Shown piece by piece: positions 33,559 to 44,294 of a DNA stretch of 64,000 nucleotides. A program made the translations under genes and the position numbers. The DNA lies in assembly GCF_040371085.1 (NCBI RefSeq), contig NZ_JAMBMT010000001.1, positions 1,612,001 through 1,676,000 on the forward strand, read 5' to 3'. Source of the DNA: Psychrobacter sp. AH5. GTDB lineage: Bacteria > Pseudomonadota > Gammaproteobacteria > Pseudomonadales > Moraxellaceae. The notes under the pieces are model-generated. The model was given only the letters and a program-made list of their open reading frames with translations, did not search any database and was not told the DNA's origin. Positions within the stretch are counted from its first letter, which is position 1; each line of letters begins with the position of its first letter.

Positions 33559-34725
33559 ATGCGTGAATATAGTTTATTTACCTCAGAATCTGTCAGTGAA
33601 GGCCATCCCGATAAAATGGCTGATCAAATCTCCGATGCCATACTTGACGCCATTTTGCGTGAAGATCTGCATGCTCGTGTGGCCTGCGAGACCTTAGTAA
33701 AAACGGGCGCAGTAGTGCTAGCCGGCGAGATCTCAACCACCGCCAATATCGACTTTGAACGTATCGTCCGTGATACCGTCAATGGTATCGGCTATCATCA
33801 TTCAGACTTAGGTTTTGATGGCGAAACCTGTGCGGTTATCAATATGCTTGGCAAACAGTCGCCTGAGATTGCGCAAGGCGTTGATCGTAGCAGCCCAGAA
33901 GAACAAGGCGCTGGCGATCAAGGCTTGATGTTTGGTTATGCCAGTAACGAGACCGAAGTGTTAATGCCCGCCCCTATTGAATACGCTCATCGCTTGATGC
34001 AGCGTCAATCTGAGCTGCGCCGCGCCGGTGAGCTGCCGTGGTTACGTCCTGATGCTAAGGCGCAAGTCACGCTAAACTACGAGGGTAATCGCCCTGTCGC
34101 TATCGATGCGGTAGTGCTCTCAACCCAGCATGATCCAAGTATTTCACAAGCGGATCTACAAGAAGCGGTGATGGAGAATATCATCAAGCAAGTGCTACCC
34201 GCCGAGCTACTGCACAAAGGCACACGCTATCATATTAATCCAACCGGTAAATTTGTCATTGGTGGTCCGGTAGGTGATGCCGGCTTGACAGGTCGAAAAA
34301 TCATCGTTGACACTTACGGCGGTATGGCTCGTCATGGCGGCGGCGCTTTTAGTGGTAAAGATCCCTCTAAAGTCGATCGTAGCGCGGCTTATGCGGTACG
34401 CTATGTCGCCAAAAACATTGTCGCTGCTGGCATTGCTGATCGCTGTGAAGTTCAGGTCAGTTATGCCATCGGCGTAGCAGAGCCGACTTCTATCTCTATC
34501 AATACTTTTGGCACCAATAAAATCGATAACGATGAGATCATTCGCCTGATTCGTAAGCATTTTGACTTGCGCCCTTATGGTATCACTCGTATGCTTAATC
34601 TATTGCAGCCTATGTATCAGCAAACCTCTACTTTTGGACACTTTGGTCGTCCTGGTTCTGAGACGGCCTTTACTTGGGAAAAAACCGATAAAGCTGAGAT
34701 TCTAAAGGCCGATGCGGGTTTATAA
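33559..34725 (+). CDS. metK: S-adenosylmethionine synthetase
   Basis: A 388-residue protein of full length. It starts with the family N-terminus [16 protein letters not shown] (containing the catalytic His), has [12 protein letters not shown] near the ATP site, and the [19 protein letters not shown] and [11 protein letters not shown] segments in the C-terminal third. It makes SAM from methionine and ATP, the methyl donor for, among others, the HsdM methyltransferase in the same window. The 276-bp region in front has no recognisable SAM riboswitch. It is most likely an independent transcription unit. Confidence 0.98.
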   Translation: MREYSLFTSESVSEGHPDKMADQISDAILDAILREDLHARVACETLVKTGAVVLAGEISTTANIDFERIVRDTVNGIGYHHSDLGFDGETCAVINMLGKQSPEIAQGVDRSSPEEQGAGDQGLMFGYASNETEVLMPAPIEYAHRLMQRQSELRRAGELPWLRPDAKAQVTLNYEGNRPVAIDAVVLSTQHDPSISQADLQEAVMENIIKQVLPAELLHKGTRYHINPTGKFVIGGPVGDAGLTGRKIIVDTYGGMARHGGGAFSGKDPSKVDRSAAYAVRYVAKNIVAAGIADRCEVQVSYAIGVAEPTSISINTFGTNKIDNDEIIRLIRKHFDLRPYGITRMLNLLQPMYQQTSTFGHFGRPGSETAFTWEKTDKAEILKADAGL

Positions 34726-34829
34726 TTGCCAGTACTAGACCCAGACTGACAACATTGGCATTGCACCACTTAACTTGCACCATTTAGATAAGACACGATT
34801 TAATTAATATCACCTAATAGGAGTCTTTT

Positions 34830-35189
34830 ATGTCCGATAATAATGTACAAAACGATACGGAAAACACCGATAACAGCGTTGAGATTACTCCTGAAATGCA
34901 GTCTTTTTATCAACGAGCTGATGAGATTATTGGCGTGGCAAATAGTCAACTGGGCGAAAAAGCGCATTCCGGACAAGTTGGCGCATCTCTACTATATGCC
35001 GCGGCGCGTTATAGCGCTTCAGTTGCTTCTATTGGCTTTGTAAAAGGTGAGGATTTTGCCAAAGAAAAAGAAGATATTATTGAATTTTATGTCAAGCAGT
35101 ACCGTCAAATGCTAAGTGACAATTTGACCGATTATGCACAGAACTTTGATAATTATGTACAGCTCAATAAAAACGGCAATGCTGAATAA
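34830..35189 (+). CDS. DUF3144-family protein
   Basis: A 119-residue acidic protein whose centre matches DUF3144: FYQRADEIIGVANSQ, then GASLLYAAARYSASVAS and ENLTD-like helices. The family is common in gammaproteobacteria, with no established function. No signal or membrane segment is seen. AGGAG lies 7 bp before the start at 34830. It follows metK by 104 bp on the same strand, with a good terminator after it. Confidence 0.85.
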   Translation: MSDNNVQNDTENTDNSVEITPEMQSFYQRADEIIGVANSQLGEKAHSGQVGASLLYAAARYSASVASIGFVKGEDFAKEKEDIIEFYVKQYRQMLSDNLTDYAQNFDNYVQLNKNGNAE

Positions 35190-35276
35190 AACTGTTTAAT
35201 AAAGTCTTTATAAATAAAAACAGCCTATCCTCCAAAGCTAAGTACAAGCGAGCCCTAGATTATTATCATTAAAATA

Positions 35277-35312
35277 AAATGCCTAGCTTATCTAGATAAG
35301 CTAGGCATTTTT
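35277..35312. terminator. Bidirectional intrinsic terminator
   Basis: The palindrome AATGCCTAGCTTATC / GATAAGCTAGGCATT is perfect and followed by a T-run (plus) or preceded by an A-run (minus), between the convergent DUF3144 and BCCT genes. Confidence 0.9.
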
Positions 35313-35370
35313 TATTGAAATCTTATAATCAAGCGACTAATTTTTGGGCAACGAATTATTAAATTAACAC

Positions 35371-37026
35371 TTATTCATCCGTCTTTTCAATAGCTGGAGG
35401 ACCAGTTAACAGCTCCTCATCACGGAACTCATTAGCGGAGTTATGCTCTGCTGACTCTTCGGTGATAAACCACTGCTGATTGCGATAAAGAATCAGATGA
35501 TCTCGGCTCAAACCACGCAGCAGCGAGTACATCATAATCATAATCACAATAGCGAATGGAAAGCCTGAAACAATGGAAGCGGCTTGTAAAGCGCCTAAGC
35601 CGCCCGCTGCTAATAGTACCGCAGCGATAACGCCTTCAGTACCTGCCCAAAATAGACGCTGTATCTTTGGTGGGTTAGTATCACCGCCAGAGGTTAGCAT
35701 ATCGATAACGAAACTAGCAGAATCCGAGGAAGTCACAAACCAAAGTACGATCATAACCACAATGAGCAAGTTTACCGCTGAGGTTAGTGGATAAGATTCC
35801 ATTAGCTTGAAGATAGCGCTACCAGTATCAGCTTTTACTGCTTCGATCAAACCTGGGCTTGCTATGTTAGGATCGATTGCTGCCATCAACTCCAAGTGTA
35901 CTGCTGAGCCACCAAAAGCGGTGAACCATAAAAATAAAATAGTAATAGGTATAAATAACACGCCTAAGATAAACTCGCGAATAGTACGGCCACGTGAGAT
36001 GCGAGCGACGAACACACCAACAAATGGCGACCAACTGATCCACCAAGCCCAATAAAAAATAGTCCAAGACGACTGCCAGTTTTCTTGACCCTCATAAGAC
36101 TCAGTCCACAGACCTAACGGAATCACTTGATGTAAATAATTACCGACGTTTTCAACGAAGCTATTAAAAATAAACTGCGTAGGCCCTAAGATAATCACGA
36201 AGCTTAACAGCACAGCGGTGAATAAAATATTGATATCACTTAAACGCTTGATGCCTTTATCTAATCCTAAAAACAGCGACATCCCTGCTAATACTGTGAT
36301 GAAGGCAATTAGAATAATCTGTACGGTGATGTTGTTTGGAATACCAAATAAGCTCTCAAGGCCTGAGTTAATCTGTAATACCCCAAGGCCTAGCGTGGTC
36401 ACTACCCCAAACATAGTACCGAATACCGCTAGCGTATCTACCGTATGCCCCATAGGGCCATAAATCTTTTTACCAATGAGCGGATATAGTGTTGAGCGAA
36501 TAGCCAATGGCAAACCGACCCGATAGTGAAAATAGGCCAAAGCTAACGCCACCATGCCATAGATCGCCCAGACATGAAGACCATAATGTAGAAAGGAGAT
36601 GTTCATCGCAAGCTTAGCTGCTTCAACGCTTTCAGGCGTCCCTAAAGGCGGCGCCATAAAGTGATAAAGAGGCTCGGCAGTACCCCAATACAGCAAGCCA
36701 ATACCGATACCAGCTGAGAACAACATACCAATCCAAGAGACTAAATTATACTCAGGCCTCTCGGTTTGATGACCTAATCTGATATCTCCATATCGGCTAA
36801 ATATCATGTAAATACTCATGACTAAAGCTAAGTTCACCACCACAATAAAGAACCAACCAAAGCGCAAAGAGACAAAGGCTTTTGCGGCATTAAAGAGCAC
36901 TTCAGCTTGGGCATTAAAAAAAGCACCAAAGATAATGAAGACTAAAATCAAAATCGCTGAGGTCAAAAACACCGGTTTACTTACCCGTGGAAAAGGGCCT
37001 AAGCGGCCAACTTTTACGTGATCCAT
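35371..37026 (-). CDS. BCCT-family osmolyte transporter (copy 1)
   Basis: A 551-residue, 12-helix carrier of the betaine/choline/carnitine family. The Gly-rich helix shows MLFSAGIGIGLLYWG followed by TAEPLYH, and the tryptophan-rich substrate site region shows WTIFYWAWWISW, then FVARISRGRTIREF. It takes up quaternary ammonium compounds with Na+. The C-terminal tail is short and acidic, unlike long-tailed BetT choline carriers. It is a paralogue of the gene immediately upstream (37282-38931) and shares its N-terminal MDHVKV and most motifs. The two genes are separated by 255 bp with a terminator, so they are transcribed separately. Substrate (glycine betaine, choline, carnitine) is not determined. 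Confidence 0.93.
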   Translation of the reverse strand: MDHVKVGRLGPFPRVSKPVFLTSAILILVFIIFGAFFNAQAEVLFNAAKAFVSLRFGWFFIVVVNLALVMSIYMIFSRYGDIRLGHQTERPEYNLVSWIGMLFSAGIGIGLLYWGTAEPLYHFMAPPLGTPESVEAAKLAMNISFLHYGLHVWAIYGMVALALAYFHYRVGLPLAIRSTLYPLIGKKIYGPMGHTVDTLAVFGTMFGVVTTLGLGVLQINSGLESLFGIPNNITVQIILIAFITVLAGMSLFLGLDKGIKRLSDINILFTAVLLSFVIILGPTQFIFNSFVENVGNYLHQVIPLGLWTESYEGQENWQSSWTIFYWAWWISWSPFVGVFVARISRGRTIREFILGVLFIPITILFLWFTAFGGSAVHLELMAAIDPNIASPGLIEAVKADTGSAIFKLMESYPLTSAVNLLIVVMIVLWFVTSSDSASFVIDMLTSGGDTNPPKIQRLFWAGTEGVIAAVLLAAGGLGALQAASIVSGFPFAIVIMIMMYSLLRGLSRDHLILYRNQQWFITEESAEHNSANEFRDEELLTGPPAIEKTDE

Positions 37027-37214
37027 AGACTTTCCAAAGTATAAAATTGCGTCACCATATCAAGATATGGCCTAATTATCAAATGCAACGCTGTTGCAAG
37101 CTTTTTTAATATACAGATATATTTGGGTGATAATCAAATTTAATTTGTGAAGCTGAGTTGGTTTTTGAGGTTTAAAAAGTGAGATTAGCTAGCGTTAGCT
37201 ATTAGCTCATTTGA

Positions 37215-37249
37215 TAAAAAAAACCCCAACCTAGTTATAGATTGGGGCT
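37215..37249 (-). terminator. Intrinsic terminator between the two BCCT genes
   Basis: On the minus strand CCCCAATC pairs with GGTTGGGG across a small loop and is followed by eight T residues, downstream of the second BCCT gene. Confidence 0.88.
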
Positions 37250-37281
37250 TGTAGCTCTAGCATTTAGCGCAAGATGAAAGA

Positions 37282-38931
37282 CTAATCACCTTGCACAATC
37301 TTTGGCGGACCTTTTAGCAGATGCTCATCTGTAAATTCGTCAGCAGTATTATGATCGACTGACTCGTCAGTTATAAATTGCTGCTGCGCGCGATACAATA
37401 TCAAGCGATCACGGCCAAGGCCGCGCCATAGCGCATACATCATCACAAAAACGACGATAGCAAAAGGTAGACCAGCTACGATAGCCGCCGCTTGTAGCGC
37501 GCCTAAGCCTCCTGCTGCTAATAATATAGCGGCGATAAGACCCTGCATGATGGCCCAAAATAGACGCTGGATCTTAGGCGGATTAGTGTCGCCGCCCGCG
37601 GTCAACATATCAATGACAAAACTGGCTGAATCCGATGACGTCACAAACCATAAGACAATCATAATGACAATCAAAAAAGTAATCGGCTTGGTCAATGGAT
37701 AGTACTCAACCAGCTTAAAGATAGCGCTACCGGTATCGGCTTGTACCGCTTCGACTAGACCCGGGCTAGCCAACAAAGGATCCAAAGCTGCTAATAGCTC
37801 CATATGGATAGCAACGCCGCCAAAGGTGGTGAACCAAAAAAACAAAATAGTCATAGGAATCAGTAGTACCCCTAAGACAAACTCGCGAATAGTACGGCCA
37901 CGGCTGATACGAGCGATAAACACACCAACAAATGGAGCCCAGCTGACCCACCATGCCCAATAAAATATCGTCCAGCCTGCCTGCCAATCTGTACCGCTAT
38001 AAGCCTCACCCCAAAAGCTCAGAGGAACCACCGCCGCTAAGTAATTACCGATATTCTCAAAAAAGCTATCAAAGATAAATAGCGTTGGGCCAAGGATAAC
38101 CATAAAGGCTAACAATACGCCAGTAAAGCCCATATTAATATCACTCAGGCGCTTGATGCCTTTATCCAAACCTAGCATCAGTGAACCACAAGCCAGCAGC
38201 GTCACAAAGGTAATAATGACAAACTGCACGCCGATACTATTAGGAATGCCAAACAAGCCTTCAAGACCTGAGTTGATCTGCATCACCCCTAAGCCTAAAG
38301 AAGTGACTACCCCAAACATTGTGCCAAATACCGCTAAAATATCGACCGTATGACCCCAACGTCCGTATATTTTTTGACCTAAAATAGGATAAAGAGTGGA
38401 GCGAATAGAGAGCGGTAAACCGCGTCTAAAATGAAAATAAGCTAGCGCTAAAGCAACAATAGTATAGATCGCCCAAGCGTGTAGACCCCAGTGCAAAAAG
38501 GAGATATTCATCGCTTGCTTGGCGGACTCTATAGTTTCCGCGTCTCCCACTGGCGGCGCCATGTAATGATATAGCGGCTCGGCGGTACCCCAATACACCA
38601 GTCCAATACCGATACCCGCTGAAAACAGCATAGCAATCCAAGAAAATAGCGGATACTGCGCGCGCTCCGTTTGCTTACCTAAGCGAATATCACCATAGCG
38701 ACTCGCAATAAGATAAATACAAAACGCCAAAGCGACGTTCATTAGTAAAATAAAAAACCAACCAAAATTGGTAGTGATAAAGCTTTGTAAAAAGCTAAAT
38801 AGTGCGCCGGCTGTTTCGGTAAAAAACGTACCAAAGATAATAAAACCGACAATTAACAGACCTGAGGTGATAAAAACAGGTTTATTAACTCTTGGAAACG
38901 GGCCCAATCTTTCGACCTTGACATGATCCAT
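37282..38931 (-). CDS. BCCT-family osmolyte transporter (copy 2)
   Basis: A 549-residue carrier, co-linear with copy 1 along its full length. It has MLFSAGIGIGLVYWG, then TAEPLYH, the tryptophan-rich WTIFYWAWWVSW region and FIARISRGRTIREF, plus 12 hydrophobic helices. The conserved short tail ends in DEHLLKGPPKI. The tandem arrangement points to gene duplication with possible specialisation in substrate or osmotic set point. An 8-bp inverted repeat at 38961-38979, 30 bp upstream of the start, may be a control site. Sequence differences from copy 1 are spread over the whole protein, so the duplication is not recent. Confidence 0.93.
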   Translation of the reverse strand: MDHVKVERLGPFPRVNKPVFITSGLLIVGFIIFGTFFTETAGALFSFLQSFITTNFGWFFILLMNVALAFCIYLIASRYGDIRLGKQTERAQYPLFSWIAMLFSAGIGIGLVYWGTAEPLYHYMAPPVGDAETIESAKQAMNISFLHWGLHAWAIYTIVALALAYFHFRRGLPLSIRSTLYPILGQKIYGRWGHTVDILAVFGTMFGVVTSLGLGVMQINSGLEGLFGIPNSIGVQFVIITFVTLLACGSLMLGLDKGIKRLSDINMGFTGVLLAFMVILGPTLFIFDSFFENIGNYLAAVVPLSFWGEAYSGTDWQAGWTIFYWAWWVSWAPFVGVFIARISRGRTIREFVLGVLLIPMTILFFWFTTFGGVAIHMELLAALDPLLASPGLVEAVQADTGSAIFKLVEYYPLTKPITFLIVIMIVLWFVTSSDSASFVIDMLTAGGDTNPPKIQRLFWAIMQGLIAAILLAAGGLGALQAAAIVAGLPFAIVVFVMMYALWRGLGRDRLILYRAQQQFITDESVDHNTADEFTDEHLLKGPPKIVQGD

Positions 38932-38960
38932 CTGTTTAGTAACCTTAATTTTTTAGGAAA

Positions 38961-38979
38961 GTTACTTTAACAAAGTAAC
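38961..38979. repeat. 8-bp inverted repeat upstream of the BCCT copy 2
   Basis: GTTACTTT and AAAGTAAC are perfectly complementary with a 3-nt loop. It may be a weak terminator for the upstream sugar dehydrogenase gene or an operator of the transporter gene. Confidence 0.4.
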
Positions 38980-39076
38980 CCTTTATTATCAATAGATTAC
39001 CTACTATAACCAAATAGGAATACGTCAGTAGCCTTCGTATTATTCCACCATTTTGCGGCTTTAAACCGCTGTATAA

Positions 39077-40351
39077 TTAACTAGCTATCAGTTTTAATAA
39101 TCTACTATTATTACCATCCTCCAATAAAAACACCTCGCCATCGACCGCTAAAACACTGCGAATGCGTTCATTCATATCATAACGATAGCGCTCTGACACT
39201 TGATTAGTAGCGTCCATAGTCACTACAATCAGAGCTTGTGAGGACAGACCGCTAAGTAGCGCATTGCCCTCCCAAGTAGGAAAGTCGTTATGGCTGCCTG
39301 CGCTATAGATACTCATTGAAGAGGGAGAGATGACTGGTGTCCAACTGATTTTGGGCGCAGCGAATTCAGGACGAGTGTCGTGATCTGGAATATCAGTACC
39401 TGAATAATTGCGACCATTGGACACTAACGGCCAACCATAATTAGCGCCTTTATTAATCAAGTTAAACTCATCCCCGCCTCTTGGCCCCATTTCATGCGCC
39501 CAAAGCTGAGCTTTATTATCAAAGCTCATTCCTAATACATTACGGTGTCCTATACTCCAAAACTGACTACTAATGTCTTTATTACTGGCAAAAGGATTAT
39601 CCGCCGGTACAGAGCCGTCAGGATATAGGCGAATGATCTTGCCTAAATTGACGCTCATATCTTGCGCTGGATCTTTCTGCTGACGATCGCCTGAGCTGAT
39701 ATATAGATATTTGCCGTCAGGAGAAAACAGCAATCGATGACTATAGTGACCTTGGCCTTCAACCTTAGGTGTCTGCTGCCAGATGGGGGTTATCGCTTGT
39801 AGACTTGGGTTGACGCTGTCTACTCCGGCAAACTTTGCTTTGATAACTTTGGCGCCATATTTATTACTCTCGCTGACTGTACCTGCTTCGACATAACTAA
39901 GGTAGACGTTATTAGTAGTGGCAAAGTCCGGAGCTAGAATGATATCGCCAAGTCCGCCCTGCCCGCCATAAGCGACCTTTGGCACACCTGCGATTGCTAC
40001 TTTTTTGCCAGTTGCGGTATCAACGATAAATAGCTCGCCTGTTTTTTGGGTGACTAGTAGTTTTGGCTCATTCTCACCTGCGCTTTTAGGCAAAGCGCTC
40101 ATCGCCCAAGGCTCATCAAAAGTGGCGATGGTTTGCGTAGTAAAGCTAGGTTTGCTAGCGCTCGATTGCTCATTAGTTTGCTTGTTAGAACTATTAGAAC
40201 TATCACTAGCGCTGGCTATATGTGTAGCATTATTGGTCGGCTCAGAACAAGCTGACGTGCTAAATAGTAAGGCGCTTATAGTCAATGATAAAATAGTTTG
40301 GCTTTTTTTAATACTTAGGCTATTTATTAACATAATATTCATCCTTTGCAT
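39077..40351 (-). CDS. PQQ-dependent aldose sugar dehydrogenase-like lipoprotein
   Basis: A 424-residue exported protein with a lipobox STSAC near residue 34, followed by a Ser/Asn-rich linker to about residue 70. The main part is a six-bladed propeller of the soluble glucose dehydrogenase (GSDH/YliI) family: GGQGGLGDIILAPDF, YSHRLLFSPDGKYLYISSGDR, then IGHRNVLGMSF and WAHEMGPRGGDEFN. The Arg/His residues of the PQQ site are present in these segments. YliI-type enzymes oxidise aldose sugars with PQQ at the cell envelope. PQQ synthesis genes are not in this window, so a cofactor supply from elsewhere is assumed. Confidence 0.87.
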   Translation of the reverse strand: MQRMNIMLINSLSIKKSQTILSLTISALLFSTSACSEPTNNATHIASASDSSNSSNKQTNEQSSASKPSFTTQTIATFDEPWAMSALPKSAGENEPKLLVTQKTGELFIVDTATGKKVAIAGVPKVAYGGQGGLGDIILAPDFATTNNVYLSYVEAGTVSESNKYGAKVIKAKFAGVDSVNPSLQAITPIWQQTPKVEGQGHYSHRLLFSPDGKYLYISSGDRQQKDPAQDMSVNLGKIIRLYPDGSVPADNPFASNKDISSQFWSIGHRNVLGMSFDNKAQLWAHEMGPRGGDEFNLINKGANYGWPLVSNGRNYSGTDIPDHDTRPEFAAPKISWTPVISPSSMSIYSAGSHNDFPTWEGNALLSGLSSQALIVVTMDATNQVSERYRYDMNERIRSVLAVDGEVFLLEDGNNSRLLKLIAS

Positions 40352-40525
40352 TTTTATAATCGCACTTTTAGCATCGCACTGTTAACATTGTAGCTATCTG
40401 AAGCAGGCAGTGTCTTTAGCTCAGCGTTTTGTCACTTTATCCCTGTAAAAGATAGCTCGGTGCTGGTACACGCAGCCTAAAGAGAACAGATAAAGGCATC
40501 CTTAGATACAATATACGCAACAAAA

Positions 40526-40557
40526 AACCCTTTATCTACTATGGCAGATAAAGGGTT
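40526..40557 (-). terminator. Intrinsic terminator of clpB
   Basis: On the minus strand AACCCTTTATCT pairs with AGATAAAGGGTT and is followed by a T-run, directly after the clpB stop. Confidence 0.9.
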
Positions 40558-40586
40558 AGATTAAAAATTAGTAAGCTAAAACGCTA

Positions 40587-43184
40587 TTAACTCATTCTAA
40601 GCTTATCAAAAGTGAGTTTGTCATCTTGACCGACATCGACCTTGATAATGTCACCAGCGACAAAATCACCGGCCAGCAGTCTTAGCGATAGTGGGTTTTC
40701 GATCTCTTGCTGGATGGCACGTTTAAGCGGACGCGCGCCATAAACCGGATCATAACCTACCGCCACTAGCTGATTCATCGCTTCATCAGATAAAGCGATA
40801 TCAAGCTCACGATCTTGCAAACGTGTGCGTAGACGATCGATCTGAATATCAGCAATACCTGCCATTTGCGCTTGACCTAAGGCATGGAAAACCACAATCT
40901 CATCGATACGGTTCACAAACTCTGGACGGAAATGCTCGCCCACTGACTCCATCACCTCTGCCTTGATATCCTCGTAGCTCTCACCAACCATCTCTTGAAT
41001 CTTATGCGAGCCCAAGTTACTGGTCATGATAATAACGGTATTTTTAAAATCCACGACTCGGCCTTGCGAGTCAGTCAAACGGCCATCATCGAGCACTTGC
41101 AGTAAGATGTTAAAGACATCGGGATGCGCTTTTTCGACTTCGTCAAATAGCACCACGCTATAAGGCTTACGGCGTACCGCTTCTGTTAAAGCACCGCCTT
41201 CTTCATAGCCTACGTAGCCAGGAGGCGCACCGACGAGACGGCTAACACTATGCTTCTCCATATACTCGCTCATATCGATACGGATCAGCGCGTCTTCACT
41301 ATCAAATAAGAAATTGGCCAATGATTTAGTCAACTCAGTCTTACCCACGCCCGTTGGTCCAAGGAACAAGAACGATCCTGAGGGACGATTCGGGTCTGAT
41401 AATCCCGCGCGGCTACGACGTACCGCGTTTGCCACCGACTGTACCGCTTCGTCTTGACCGATGACGCGCTCATGCAGCTTGTCTTCCATCGCTATGAGTT
41501 TATCGCGCTCGCCTTGCATCATTTTACTAACCGGAATACCGGTGGCGGCGCTAACCACTTCGGCAATCTCATTATCAGTGACCTTATTACGCAGCAGCTT
41601 AATACCACTATTCTCACCTGTCTGCTCTTTTTGCTCAGCCAAATCTGACTCAGTGATACGGCGCTCTAGCTGAGGAATGGTTTCATATTGCAGGCGACTC
41701 ATGGTCTCATAATCACCTTCACGACTGGCTTTGTCATAAGCGATACGTGCTTTATCTAGCTCGTCTTTGAGCTGCTGACTACCTTTAACCAGTGCCTTCT
41801 CAGCTTGCCAAATCTCATTGAGATCGGCGTATTCTTTTTCAAGCTCTTCAATTTGCTGATCCAAAGCTTTACGTTCCGCTTTTGCGCCAGCATCTTCTTC
41901 GTTTTTGAGCACTTCGCGCTGCATTTTGAGCTGAATCAGACGGCTATCAAGCTTACCTAAAGACTCAGGCTTACTATCCATCTCCATCCGTAAGCGGCTT
42001 GCTGCCTCATCGACCAAATCAATGGCTTTGTCCGGCAGCTTACGATCGGTGATATAACGATGACTCATGCGCGCCGCTGCAATAATAGCGCTATCTTGAA
42101 TATCGACGCCGTGGTGCAGCTCATAGCGCTCTTTGAGACCGCGCAAGATAGCAATGGTATCCTCAACGCTTGGCTCATCGACCAGCACCTTTTGGAACCG
42201 GCGCTCAAGGGCGGCATCTTTTTCGATATACTGGCGATACTCATCAAGAGTGGTTGCGCCAACACAGTGCAGCTCGCCGCGAGCAAGAGCAGGCTTGAGC
42301 ATATTACCAGCGTCCATTGCGCCATCGGCTTTACCTGCGCCCACCATGGTATGCAGCTCGTCGATAAATAAGATGACATTACCTTCTTGCTTAGCCAAAT
42401 CACTAAGCACGCCTTTGAGTCGCTCTTCAAACTCACCGCGGAACTTCGCCCCGGCAATTAAGGCGCCCAAATCTAGCGACAATACTTCTTTATGACGTAG
42501 ACCTTCTGGTACGTCCCCATTAATAATTTTTTGTGCCAAACCCTCAACGATAGCGGTTTTACCCACCCCTGGCTCACCGATAAGCACGGGGTTATTTTTG
42601 GTACGGCGCGAGAGGACTTGAATAGTACGGCGGATCTCTTCATCACGACCAACCACTGGATCAAGCTTACCCATCTCCGCGCGTTCAGTTAAATTAATGG
42701 TATATTTATTTAGCGCATCACGCTGATCTTCAGCGTTTTGGTTATTGACAGTTTCATCACCGCGCAACTGCTCGATCACCGCTTTTAATTTGGCAGCGGT
42801 CACCCCTGCACTTTCAAATATTTTTTTGGTATCGCCCTGCTCTGCTAAGGTCAATAATACCCATTCAGTCGCGATAAAGTCATCGCCTTCTTTTTGTGCT
42901 TGGCGATCGGCAAGGTTCAATACTTTAACGGAGTTTGGGTTTAGATTGACATCGCCCGTCGGTTCGCTAATAGTTGCTTGATTGTCCAATGCTTTTGCCA
43001 CACCGTTTTTCAAAGCTGGAATAGAAGCGCCTGCTTGCTGGCAAATCGATATATTAGACTCATCTTGTAGTAGCACGGCTAATAAATGCACCGGATCAAT
43101 GCCAGTATGGTCACGACCTAACGCTAGACTTTGCGCCTCTTGAATGGCAGATTGCAGTTTTTGCGTAAACTTCTCAAATCTCAT
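40587..43184 (-). CDS. clpB: ClpB disaggregase chaperone
   Basis: An 865-residue Hsp100 ATPase. It has the Clp N-domain (1 to about 145), NBD1 with GEPGVGKTA (near 208) and [10 protein letters not shown], a coiled-coil middle domain (about 410-525), and NBD2 with GPTGVGKTE (near 607) and arginine-finger regions. There is no IGF/IGL ClpP-binding loop, as expected of ClpB. The hexamer pulls proteins from aggregates with the help of DnaK. A sigma-32-type promoter lies about 80 bp upstream (43265-43293), consistent with heat-shock control. A strong terminator is placed after it, so it is a single-gene unit. Confidence 0.98.
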   Translation of the reverse strand: MRFEKFTQKLQSAIQEAQSLALGRDHTGIDPVHLLAVLLQDESNISICQQAGASIPALKNGVAKALDNQATISEPTGDVNLNPNSVKVLNLADRQAQKEGDDFIATEWVLLTLAEQGDTKKIFESAGVTAAKLKAVIEQLRGDETVNNQNAEDQRDALNKYTINLTERAEMGKLDPVVGRDEEIRRTIQVLSRRTKNNPVLIGEPGVGKTAIVEGLAQKIINGDVPEGLRHKEVLSLDLGALIAGAKFRGEFEERLKGVLSDLAKQEGNVILFIDELHTMVGAGKADGAMDAGNMLKPALARGELHCVGATTLDEYRQYIEKDAALERRFQKVLVDEPSVEDTIAILRGLKERYELHHGVDIQDSAIIAAARMSHRYITDRKLPDKAIDLVDEAASRLRMEMDSKPESLGKLDSRLIQLKMQREVLKNEEDAGAKAERKALDQQIEELEKEYADLNEIWQAEKALVKGSQQLKDELDKARIAYDKASREGDYETMSRLQYETIPQLERRITESDLAEQKEQTGENSGIKLLRNKVTDNEIAEVVSAATGIPVSKMMQGERDKLIAMEDKLHERVIGQDEAVQSVANAVRRSRAGLSDPNRPSGSFLFLGPTGVGKTELTKSLANFLFDSEDALIRIDMSEYMEKHSVSRLVGAPPGYVGYEEGGALTEAVRRKPYSVVLFDEVEKAHPDVFNILLQVLDDGRLTDSQGRVVDFKNTVIIMTSNLGSHKIQEMVGESYEDIKAEVMESVGEHFRPEFVNRIDEIVVFHALGQAQMAGIADIQIDRLRTRLQDRELDIALSDEAMNQLVAVGYDPVYGARPLKRAIQQEIENPLSLRLLAGDFVAGDIIKVDVGQDDKLTFDKLRMS

Positions 43185-43264
43185 ATGTTATCCTCTGATA
43201 ATTTGTAATTGGCAACCGATTTTTATAAGTACTAGACTCATCTGTTTGCCTTTGGTTGCTATCT

Positions 43265-43293
43265 ATATAAGGGATACGGCTTAGCATTTCAAG
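43265..43293 (-). promoter_or_regulatory. Sigma-32 (RpoH) heat-shock promoter of clpB
   Basis: Read on the minus strand: CTTGAAA (43293-43287), a 13-nt spacer, then CCCTTATAT (43273-43265). This matches the RpoH -35 consensus exactly and the CCCATNT-type -10 well. Distance to the clpB start codon is about 80 bp. Confidence 0.85.
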
Positions 43294-43519
43294 CAAATTA
43301 AATATAAAACCTTACTAATAGCAGTGGTATAAATCCATGACAATTAAGTAACTATTAATGACCAATATTTCAAGACCAAATTAAAAAATTACCTATAATT
43401 TAAAAGGCTCTTATTCTATTTAGCTCCTGATTTAGCTGCTGTCAGTATAGTTCAATCACTATAAACTGATATAATGCTTAAAAGTACGCTACCTCGACTT
43501 ACCTCAAACCCTTTTATCT
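43294..43519. other. Intergenic region upstream of clpB
   Basis: Beyond the heat-shock promoter the clpB-ldt gap (335 bp in all) is AT-rich and I see no gene, RNA or clear repeat in it. Confidence 0.5.
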
Positions 43520-44080
43520 CTACTCGACAATCTCAATAGGCATACCCGCTTTATAAACTGCCATAATCTCATCCATCTCAGCATTGGTAACGGCAATACA
43601 GCCATCGGTCCAGTCGCGCTGCTGGTTAAACCATGCCAAATGACTAAAACCATTCATCTGACCATGGATCATAATATTGCCGCCGGGACTGACGCCAAGC
43701 TCTTTGGCACGGGCTTTGTCAGTAGTATTGGGGTAGCTGATATGAATGGAGCGATGAGCAATAGAGTTCTCATTTTTATAATCAAGGATGTAATGACCAG
43801 TAGGCGTACGCTCATCGCCTTGTTGCTGCTTGTGACCGACCGGACTATCCCCTAAAGCAACGTGGTAGGTTTTGATTACCTTGTCGCCGCTCAATAGCTT
43901 TAATACGCGCTCAGATTTATCGACATAGACTTTGTCGATTGTGACACTAGCAGGAATGGTTTTAGCAGCGTCCTTTGCAACGGCTAGCGCACTCACACTT
44001 AGTACACCAATTACCATAAGTGTCAGCATAGCCAAACAGATAAATATGGTTTTTCGGGAAGTTAGATAAGAAAATGACAT
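43520..44080 (-). CDS. YkuD-type L,D-transpeptidase-family protein, exported
   Basis: A 186-residue protein with a hydrophobic N-terminal signal (about 10-35) and a YkuD domain. The active-site motif is HGQMNG..., then DWTDGCIAVTN, with catalytic Cys in TDGCIAV and His upstream in IMIHGQ. Such enzymes cross-link peptidoglycan by 3-3 bonds or attach lipoproteins, in the periplasm. The small size without LysM or other binding domains is like the ErfK/YafK subgroup. It is a monocistronic gene on the minus strand between clpB and the SDR gene. Confidence 0.9.
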   Translation of the reverse strand: MSFSYLTSRKTIFICLAMLTLMVIGVLSVSALAVAKDAAKTIPASVTIDKVYVDKSERVLKLLSGDKVIKTYHVALGDSPVGHKQQQGDERTPTGHYILDYKNENSIAHRSIHISYPNTTDKARAKELGVSPGGNIMIHGQMNGFSHLAWFNQQRDWTDGCIAVTNAEMDEIMAVYKAGMPIEIVE

Positions 44081-44294
44081 AGTTTTAGCTTCTTATAGTT
44101 TTATTAAAGGTAGCAAATAACTATGTCAAATTTGTGCAGAGATTATGAATAAATAAAGAACGCGATAATAAGTACAGTTTAAAAACAACGTAGCGCTACT
44201 GGCATGATTATTGCGCAGCCTGTGGGGACGTAGCAAACAAGGTTTATACCAGTAGCACTTTATAATCTTAAGCGTTTATTTTACTAAATATTTA

